From contig DHQM01000153.1 in NCBI GenBank assembly GCA_002408105.1, positions 21,428 to 30,938 on the forward strand: a stretch of DNA of 9,511 nt, read 5' to 3'. Positions 5,171 to 9,511 of this stretch are shown one piece after another. Origin of the DNA: Gammaproteobacteria bacterium UBA5338 (GTDB lineage Bacteria > Pseudomonadota > Gammaproteobacteria > Pseudomonadales > UBA5862). The notes under the pieces are model-generated. The model searched no databases. It saw only the letters and a program-made list of their open reading frames with translations, and had not been told where the DNA came from. Made by a program: the position numbers and the translations under genes. Positions within the stretch are counted from its first letter, which is position 1, and every line of letters starts with the position of its first letter.

Positions 5171-6070
5171 ATGTTTCACCCAGAGCTACTCAAGAACAAA
5201 AAGATCCTGGTCACAGGCGGCGGTACCGGCCTTGGTAAAGAGATCGCCGGCCACTACCTCGAACTCGGCGCAGAGGTCGCCATCTGCGGACGACGCGAGC
5301 CTGTGCTCCGCGAAACTGCAGAAGGGCTGATGGCCCAACACGGCGGCACAGTGACCGTACACAGCGTCGACATCCGCGACCACCAGGCGGTTGACGCAAT
5401 GATCGACACCATTTGGCAACAGGGCCCACTGACCGGGCTGGTCAACAATGCCGCCGGCAACTTCCTGTCCCGCACAGAAGACTTGTCGGTGAACGGCTTC
5501 AATGCGATCACCAACATTGTGCTGCACGGGACCTTCTACGTGACCCAGTCGGTCGGGCGCCGCTGGCTGGAGGCCGGGCTGCCGGGCAGCATCATCAACA
5601 TACTGGTCACCTGGATCTGGACGGGCGGCCCCTTCACCGTGCCCTCTGCCATGTCCAAGGCCGGCCTCGCGGCCATGACCAAGAGCCTGGCGGTGGAGTG
5701 GGGCAACCGCGGCATCCGCATCAACGGAATCGCCCCGGGACCCTTCCCCACCGAGGGGGCCAGCAAGCGGCTCAACCTCTCCACCATTCGCGGACAGGAC
5801 AGCCAAGACCCCGCGGAGCAGACCCCGGCAGTGCGCGTGCCCCTCGGCCGGATCGGACAGATGCGCGAGTTAACCAACCTTGCGACCTTTCTGATGGCCG
5901 ACGGCTGCGATTACCTCACCGGGGAAATCATCGCCATCGACGGTGGCCAGTGGCTCGCGGGAAATGGTCACAGCGGCCACCTCGCATCACTCGGCGATGC
6001 CGAATGGCAGGCGATTCGCGAGGCCATCCAGCAAACCAACGCCGCAGACAAGAAACTGCGGACCAGCTGA
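5171..6070 (+). CDS. Short-chain dehydrogenase of the 2,4-dienoyl-CoA reductase (DECR) type
   Basis: Predicted 299-residue NADPH-dependent reductase. DECR enzymes remove double bonds at even positions during beta-oxidation of unsaturated fatty acids. The nucleotide-binding TGGGTGLG is at 15-22, the acidic-residue turn VDIRD at 66-70, NNAAGNF at 92-98, SAMSK at 159-163, the IAPGPFPTEGA loop at 187-197, and GEIIAIDGGQWLAG at 251-264. The tail EWQAIREAIQQT (279-290) resembles the C-terminus of human DECR1. Compared with DECR1 as I remember it, Asn97, Ser159 and Lys163 align without gaps to Asn148, Ser210 and Lys214, but the position of catalytic Tyr199 holds Trp148 (TGG codon at 5612-5614). The protein also lacks the usual YxxxK of ordinary dehydrogenases, as DECRs do. 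The start at ATG 5171 fits the fold; the ribosome binding site is weak. It is divergent from yaaA and is followed after 87 bases by the TRAP genes with their own promoter. Confidence 0.85.
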   Translation: MFHPELLKNKKILVTGGGTGLGKEIAGHYLELGAEVAICGRREPVLRETAEGLMAQHGGTVTVHSVDIRDHQAVDAMIDTIWQQGPLTGLVNNAAGNFLSRTEDLSVNGFNAITNIVLHGTFYVTQSVGRRWLEAGLPGSIINILVTWIWTGGPFTVPSAMSKAGLAAMTKSLAVEWGNRGIRINGIAPGPFPTEGASKRLNLSTIRGQDSQDPAEQTPAVRVPLGRIGQMRELTNLATFLMADGCDYLTGEIIAIDGGQWLAGNGHSGHLASLGDAEWQAIREAIQQTNAADKKLRTS

Positions 6071-6119
6071 ACCCAAGGTGTCGCCCAGGCGGAGCATGGC
6101 CGCGCCAGGGTCAGGGCCC

Positions 6120-6125
6120 TATAAT
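6120..6125 (+). promoter_or_regulatory. Strong TATAAT box for the TRAP transporter genes
   Basis: A perfect TATAAT lies 32 bases before the dctQ ATG. TGGCCG at 6097-6102, 17 bases upstream, is a poor -35. Transcription should start near 6132. This argues for ATG 6158 as the dctQ start and for transcription independent of the reductase gene. Confidence 0.55.
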
Positions 6126-6157
6126 GTCGCGCTTTTGTGCGGCCCGCGAACCCGGCC

Positions 6158-6697
6158 ATGACCCCCCTCATCGACAGCATCGACCGACTCAGCGAGTTGC
6201 TCGGCCGCTCCCTTGCGTGGCTCACATGGGCGTTGGTCGCTGTAGCGGTTCTCGTGGTGGTGCTGCGCGAACTGTTTCAGATTGGCTCGATTGCACTGCA
6301 GGAAAGCCTGAGCTACCTGCACAGCGCACTCTTCATGCTGGGCGCCGGCTACGCACTGAAAGTGGGGGCTCACGTGCGCGTGGACATCTTCTATCAGCGC
6401 CTGTCACCACGTGCCCGAGCCGCAATCGACCTGCTCGGCACCTTGGTGTTCCTGTTGCCGTTCATGGCGTTTCTGTTCTGGATCAGTTGGGACTATGTGG
6501 CGGTTTCGTGGAGCCTTAAAGAGCGTTCTTCTGCCGCTGGGGGGCTGCCCGCGGTGTTCCTCCTGAAGCTGTTGCTGCTGGGCTTGGCGTTGACCTTGGG
6601 GCTGCAAGGCATTGCAGAGGCCCTGCGCAACCTGGCCGTACTGCAAGGCAAGCGGCTGCCCGCGCCCACCGCGGTCGAAGACGAGGCGCGCCTCTGA
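6158..6697 (+). CDS. dctQ: TRAP transporter small permease subunit (DctQ family)
   Basis: Predicted 179-residue inner-membrane protein, the small subunit of a tripartite ATP-independent periplasmic transporter, which together with DctM imports organic acids or similar anions using a sodium or proton gradient. Four hydrophobic helices are visible at about 20-40, 47-68, 91-115 and 130-152. The HVRVDIFY motif (72-79) after helix 2 is the family signature, and a charged loop SWSLKERSSAAGGLP (117-131) precedes helix 4. ATG 6158 is chosen over GTG 6137, which lies only about 5 bases after the predicted transcription start. There is no clear Shine-Dalgarno. The stop overlaps the dctM start by one base (TGATG). 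No periplasmic binding protein gene is found upstream, where it commonly is, so the substrate cannot be guessed. Confidence 0.9.
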   Translation: MTPLIDSIDRLSELLGRSLAWLTWALVAVAVLVVVLRELFQIGSIALQESLSYLHSALFMLGAGYALKVGAHVRVDIFYQRLSPRARAAIDLLGTLVFLLPFMAFLFWISWDYVAVSWSLKERSSAAGGLPAVFLLKLLLLGLALTLGLQGIAEALRNLAVLQGKRLPAPTAVEDEARL

Positions 6698-8073
6698 TGC
6701 AGGCCCTGTCCCTGGTGATGTTCGCCGTGGTGTGCTTCGTGTTGATGGCCGGCTACCCGGTGGCCTTTAGCCTCGCTGGAACCGCCCTGCTGTTTGCCTT
6801 GGGGGGCACGCTCGCCGGCCTATTCGACCCAGCTTTCCTAACCGCCTTTCCAAACCGCGTCTTTGGCACCCTCTCCAACACCACCCTGATTGCGGTGCCC
6901 CTGTTCGTGCTGATGGGCGTGGTGCTGGAAAAGTCCCGCCTTGCCGAGCGCTTGCTCAAGACCATGGCCGAGTTGTTCGGGGGAATCCGCGGTGGCCTCG
7001 GGTTCTCAGTGGTGTTGGTCGGTGCGTTGCTCGCAGCCAGTACCGGCATTGTCGGGGCCACGGTGGTGACCATGGGGCTCATGTCCCTCCCGAGCATGCT
7101 GGAGCGTGGCTACCAGCCATCCTTTGCCACCGGCACCATCTGCGCCACCGGAACCCTGGGCCAGATCATTCCGCCCTCCATTGCCCTGGTGCTGCTTGGC
7201 GACGTGCTCTCGAGCGCCTACCAGCAGGCCCAGTTGGACCTCGGCATCTTCAACCCGAAAACCGTGTCGGTGGGTGACCTGTTCGTCGGCGCCCTGGTTC
7301 CGGGGGTGATTCTGGTGATGCTGTACCTGGGCTACATCGCCTGGATTGGTTGGCGCCACCCTGACCGCGTACCGCGTGTCGCTGCCACCGACCAGGCTTC
7401 ACGGCCAGTTTTGCGCCTGCTGGCGGAGCTGCTGCCGCCACTGGTGCTCATTGCCGGCGTACTCGGGTCGATTCTGCTCGGCTGGGCGACGCCCACCGAA
7501 GCCGCTGGCGTTGGTGCCTTTGGGGCAACCCTGCTGGCTGTACTGCAACCGGCCGGCCTGACCCGCACCCAGATGGGCGAAATCGGCCGCGCCACCCTCG
7601 AAGTGACGGCCATGGTGTTTATGATCCTGATCGGCGCCTCGCTGTTTTCCTTGGTCTTTCGGGGCTTCGGCGGGGATGAGTTGATCACCGAGCTCTTCGC
7701 CACCATGCCAGGGGGCGTCGTCAGCGCCACGCTGTTGGTGATGGCTGTAATCTTTCTGCTGGGGTTCATCCTCGATTTCATCGAGATCATCTTCGTGGTG
7801 GTGCCCATTGTCGCGCCCATTCTGCTCACCCTGGGACTGGACCCAGTCTGGCTCGGCATCATGATCGCCATCAACCTGCAGACGTCCTTCCTGACCCCGC
7901 CGTTCGGGTTCGCGCTGTTCTACCTGCGTGGAGTCACCCCGGCCAGCGTGGAAACCGCGGCCATCTACCGTGGCGTGATACCCTTTATCGCGCTGCAGCT
8001 GGCGCTCCTGGGACTGCTCGCGGTTTGGCCACAGCTTGCCACTTGGCTCCCGCAGCAACTGTACGGCAGCTGA
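6697..8073 (+). CDS. dctM: TRAP transporter large permease subunit (DctM family)
   Basis: Predicted 458-residue inner-membrane protein with about 12 hydrophobic segments, the transport-catalysing subunit that forms the elevator domain and partners DctQ. Recognisable blocks are the NTTLIAVPLFVLMGVVLEKS stretch (61-80), GGIRGGLGFSVVLVGALLAASTG (95-117), TGTLGQIIPPSIALVLLGDV (151-170), ATPTEAAGVGA (264-274), and the C-terminal NLQTSFLTPPFGFALFYLRG (393-412), the standard DctM signature. The hydrophilic insert around residues 172-193 (AYQQAQLDLGIFNPKTVSVGD) is the kind seen in the lactate and mannitol/chloroaromatic branch, somewhat longer than the classic C4-dicarboxylate DctM of about 427 residues. 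Its ATG overlaps the dctQ stop by one base, so the two are translationally coupled. The thioesterase gene follows after 46 bases and may share the transcript. Confidence 0.93.
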   Translation: MQALSLVMFAVVCFVLMAGYPVAFSLAGTALLFALGGTLAGLFDPAFLTAFPNRVFGTLSNTTLIAVPLFVLMGVVLEKSRLAERLLKTMAELFGGIRGGLGFSVVLVGALLAASTGIVGATVVTMGLMSLPSMLERGYQPSFATGTICATGTLGQIIPPSIALVLLGDVLSSAYQQAQLDLGIFNPKTVSVGDLFVGALVPGVILVMLYLGYIAWIGWRHPDRVPRVAATDQASRPVLRLLAELLPPLVLIAGVLGSILLGWATPTEAAGVGAFGATLLAVLQPAGLTRTQMGEIGRATLEVTAMVFMILIGASLFSLVFRGFGGDELITELFATMPGGVVSATLLVMAVIFLLGFILDFIEIIFVVVPIVAPILLTLGLDPVWLGIMIAINLQTSFLTPPFGFALFYLRGVTPASVETAAIYRGVIPFIALQLALLGLLAVWPQLATWLPQQLYGS

Positions 8074-8119
8074 ACCACGCCCCAAACACAGCCACCGGCC
8101 ATAACAACCACAAATTGCC

Positions 8120-8521
8120 ATGAACGACGACGAAATCGACCCGACCCCCCAGGGTGAATTGGCACTGCAAGTCGTCGCCATGCCCGGCGACGTCAACGCC
8201 TTTGGCGACATTTCGGCGGGCTGGCTGGTGTCGCAAATGGACTTGGCGGCCGAGATCGTCGCGGCACGAATCGCCGGCGGGCGCGTGGTGACAGTGGCGA
8301 TTGAGGAACTGGCGTTCATGCAGCCGGTCTACGTGGGGGCCACCGTGGGCTGTTACGTTGAGGTCCTGGAAATCGGCCGCAGTTCAGTGCGCATCCTGGT
8401 GGAAGTCTGGACCCGCCTGCCGAGCGATGCGCAGCCCAACAAGATCACCGAAGGAGAGTTCGTGCTGGTCTCCATCGACGGCTCAGGTCGCACCCGGGCC
8501 GTAAAACGCCTGCCGCGCTGA
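8120..8521 (+). CDS. yciA: YciA-like acyl-CoA thioesterase (hotdog fold)
   Basis: Predicted 133-residue cytoplasmic thioesterase hydrolysing acyl-CoA to free acid and CoA; YciA relatives have broad chain-length range and form hexamers. The layout matches YciA throughout: PQGELALQVVAMPGDVNAFGD (10-30), the hotdog helix ISAGWLVSQMDLAAEIVA (31-48) with the conserved Asp41 of QMD near the active site, GRVVTVAIEELAFMQPVYVGATV (54-76), and the SSVRILVEVW strand (88-97). Where E. coli YciA has GDIFGGW this protein has GDISAGW. The start at ATG 8120 fits the family, but I see no Shine-Dalgarno and no clear promoter in the 46 bases after dctM, so it may be read from the TRAP transcript. A CoA thioesterase here and a dienoyl-CoA reductase two genes upstream hint at acyl-CoA metabolism, but no functional link is shown. 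Confidence 0.9.
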   Translation: MNDDEIDPTPQGELALQVVAMPGDVNAFGDISAGWLVSQMDLAAEIVAARIAGGRVVTVAIEELAFMQPVYVGATVGCYVEVLEIGRSSVRILVEVWTRLPSDAQPNKITEGEFVLVSIDGSGRTRAVKRLPR

Positions 8522-8598
8522 CACGGCATGGACCGCACGCGCTGCAACCCGAAACGGCCGGCCCATCGACCAACCACGCACGGGTTTCGAACGACACC

Positions 8599-9057
8599 AT
8601 GACCGCTGCCATCTACCCCTATGTCCTCACCCTTCATGTACTCGGCGCCACCGTATGGGCGGGCGGGCACTTGGTGCTCTCGCTGAGCGTGGTCCCCAAG
8701 GCACTGCGCGAGAATGACCCCACGGTGATCAGCGAGTTTGAGCACCTCTACGAGCGCCTTGGGATTCCCGCACTGATCGTGCAGCTGGTCACCGGTTTTT
8801 GGATGGCGCATTTTCTGCTGGAAAACGTTTATGACCTGTTTTCATTCAGCAACCGCACCAATACCCTGGTCAGCACCAAGCTGATCCTCATGCTGATCAC
8901 CGTCGTGCTTGCGATCGACGCCCGCCTGCGGGTCATTCCGAAACTCGACGCGGGTCGGCTCCGCTCTCTTGCCTACCACGTCTATGCGGTCACTGCAGTG
9001 GCGGTGGTGTTCGTGGTCATCGGGGTTTCGATTCGCATGCCGTTTCCATTTCCCTGA
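8599..9057 (+). CDS. Small CopD-family integral membrane protein
   Basis: Predicted 152-residue inner-membrane protein with four hydrophobic helices at about 8-30, 53-75, 92-111 and 126-146. LHVLGATVWAGGHLVL (12-27) with His13 and His24 in helix 1, VQLVTGFWMAH (61-71) in helix 2, the TKLILMLITVVLAIDARLRVIPKL segment (93-116), and His127 in helix 4 match the stand-alone CopD-like group (CopD/DUF2269-type membrane domains). Full CopD takes part in copper uptake with CopC; for these short forms the role is unproven, and the membrane His residues suggest metal or haem binding. HemJ, the small protoporphyrinogen oxidase, has a similar four-helix plan, but the VWAGGH block favours CopD. There is no copC or other copper gene nearby. 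The 77 bases before it show no clear promoter, and no Shine-Dalgarno precedes the ATG. Confidence 0.82.
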   Translation: MTAAIYPYVLTLHVLGATVWAGGHLVLSLSVVPKALRENDPTVISEFEHLYERLGIPALIVQLVTGFWMAHFLLENVYDLFSFSNRTNTLVSTKLILMLITVVLAIDARLRVIPKLDAGRLRSLAYHVYAVTAVAVVFVVIGVSIRMPFPFP

Positions 9058-9115
9058 GGGGCAATCGCCGCAGCCTCACCTCACACCCACCCTTCCATGG
9101 GGCCAGGTGTTCCAC

Positions 9116-9119
9116 GGAG
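9116..9119 (+). promoter_or_regulatory. Ribosome binding site GGAG for the last gene
   Basis: GGAG ends 8 bases before ATG 9128, one of the better Shine-Dalgarno matches in the window, and supports that start. Confidence 0.45.
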
Positions 9120-9127
9120 CAAGTGCC

Positions 9128-9511
9128 ATGAGCCCGCGCACCATCTTGATCACCGGCGCCAACACTGGCATCGGTTTGGCCACTGCCCAGGGGCTGTCCG
9201 GTCCCGACGTCCACCTGATCCTCGCCTGTCGCAACCTGGATCGCGCCCAGGTCGCCAAGGACCAGTTGCTGGCGCGGTGTCCAGCGATGCAGGTCGACCT
9301 GGTGCACCTGGACCTGTCCAGTCTGGACGCAATCGACGCGGCTGTGGATTGCTGCCGAACCCAATTCGATCGCATCGACGTGCTCATCAACAACGCCGGC
9401 GTCATGCCCAGCTCGTGGGAAACCTCTGCGGACGGATTCGAGCTCAGCTTCGCAGTGAACTACCTGGGCACAGCCCATTGGACCTGGGGGCTGCTGCCGC
9501 TCCTGAACGGG
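9128..9511 (+). CDS. Short-chain dehydrogenase/reductase, cut by the right edge (first 128 codons)
   Basis: The reading frame is open from ATG 9128 to the window end, giving 128 residues of the N-terminal Rossmann half. ILITGANTGIGLATA (6-20) holds the TGxxxGxG cofactor motif, LACRNLDRA (32-40) with Arg35 after strand 2 suggests NADP(H) preference, LDLSSLDAI (61-69) is the Asp-containing turn after strand 3, INNAGVM (87-93) is the NNAG motif, and FAVNYLGT (108-115) has the conserved Asn111 of helix 4. The pattern resembles the retinol-dehydrogenase/WWOX-like branch, not the dienoyl-CoA reductase gene at 5171. Catalytic Tyr and Lys lie beyond the edge, so activity cannot be judged. NYLG replaces the NHLGHF common in that branch. 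It follows the CopD-like gene by 70 bases in which no promoter is recognisable. Confidence 0.88.
   Translation, partial: MSPRTILITGANTGIGLATAQGLSGPDVHLILACRNLDRAQVAKDQLLARCPAMQVDLVHLDLSSLDAIDAAVDCCRTQFDRIDVLINNAGVMPSSWETSADGFELSFAVNYLGTAHWTWGLLPLLNG

Noticed and set aside
5413..6519. 368-codon plus-strand frame across the reductase, the gap and dctQ
   Set aside because: It overlaps two clear genes in another frame, runs through the TATAAT promoter, and gives an Arg/Pro/Gln-rich product typical of an out-of-frame reading.
7399..8319. 306-codon minus-strand frame opposite dctM and yciA
   Set aside because: It is antisense to the conserved DctM C-terminal signature and the YciA N-terminus; the product is low-complexity with no family features.
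1..9511. tRNA, rRNA, CRISPR array, insertion sequence or prophage remains
   Set aside because: I saw no tRNA-like cloverleaf, no regularly spaced direct repeats, no transposase or integrase motifs, and almost all of the sequence is accounted for by intact genes.

Overview
The window looks like chromosomal DNA of a GC-rich (roughly 60-65% by eye) gammaproteobacterium. Grounds: a full-length YaaA very close to the 258-residue E. coli protein, a YciA-type acyl-CoA thioesterase, a small protein resembling the Pseudomonas PA4642 family, and sigma70-like -10 boxes (TATAAT, TACAAT, TATGAT) just before genes. I cannot name the genus. Coding density is high: ten protein genes (the last cut by the right edge), no gap over about 130 bases, and no sign of rRNA, tRNA, CRISPR, insertion sequence or phage.

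Left part (1-1225). A promoter-like sequence facing left at the edge suggests a divergent gene outside the window. A hexapeptide-repeat acyltransferase (127-837) follows, then a small PA4642-like protein (908-1225) behind a good promoter and ribosome binding site.

Middle part (1226-5073). A 114-base gap with two perfect 14-bp GC palindromes and a candidate promoter precedes a tight two-gene unit: a MoxR-family AAA+ ATPase (1340-2296) and a CoxE-like von Willebrand A protein (2303-3724). Such pairs usually work together as chaperones that activate or load metal into a client enzyme, but no client is visible here. Two leftward genes face them: yaaA (peroxide stress, 4297-5073) and a GNAT acetyltransferase (3710-4300) whose TTG start overlaps the yaaA stop. 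The acetyltransferase gene runs 15 bases into the end of the von Willebrand gene.

Right part (5074-9511). A 97-base divergent region containing a run of eight C separates yaaA from a short-chain dehydrogenase of the 2,4-dienoyl-CoA reductase type (5171-6070), in which the position of the family's active-site Tyr appears to be Trp. A strong TATAAT box then precedes dctQ and dctM (6158-8073), the two membrane subunits of a TRAP transporter, with no binding-protein gene in the window. A YciA-like thioesterase (8120-8521), a four-helix CopD-family membrane protein (8599-9057) and the first 128 codons of a second, different short-chain dehydrogenase (9128 onward) complete the window. The reductase and thioesterase both act on acyl-CoA, so the TRAP substrate could be an organic acid feeding that metabolism; this is inference only.

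Most of the window is ordinary housekeeping and accessory metabolism. I do not see a clear new system. The most interesting points are the Trp-substituted dienoyl-CoA reductase, the client-less MoxR/VWA pair, the TRAP pair without a binding protein, and the homopolymer inside the yaaA/reductase divergent promoter region.
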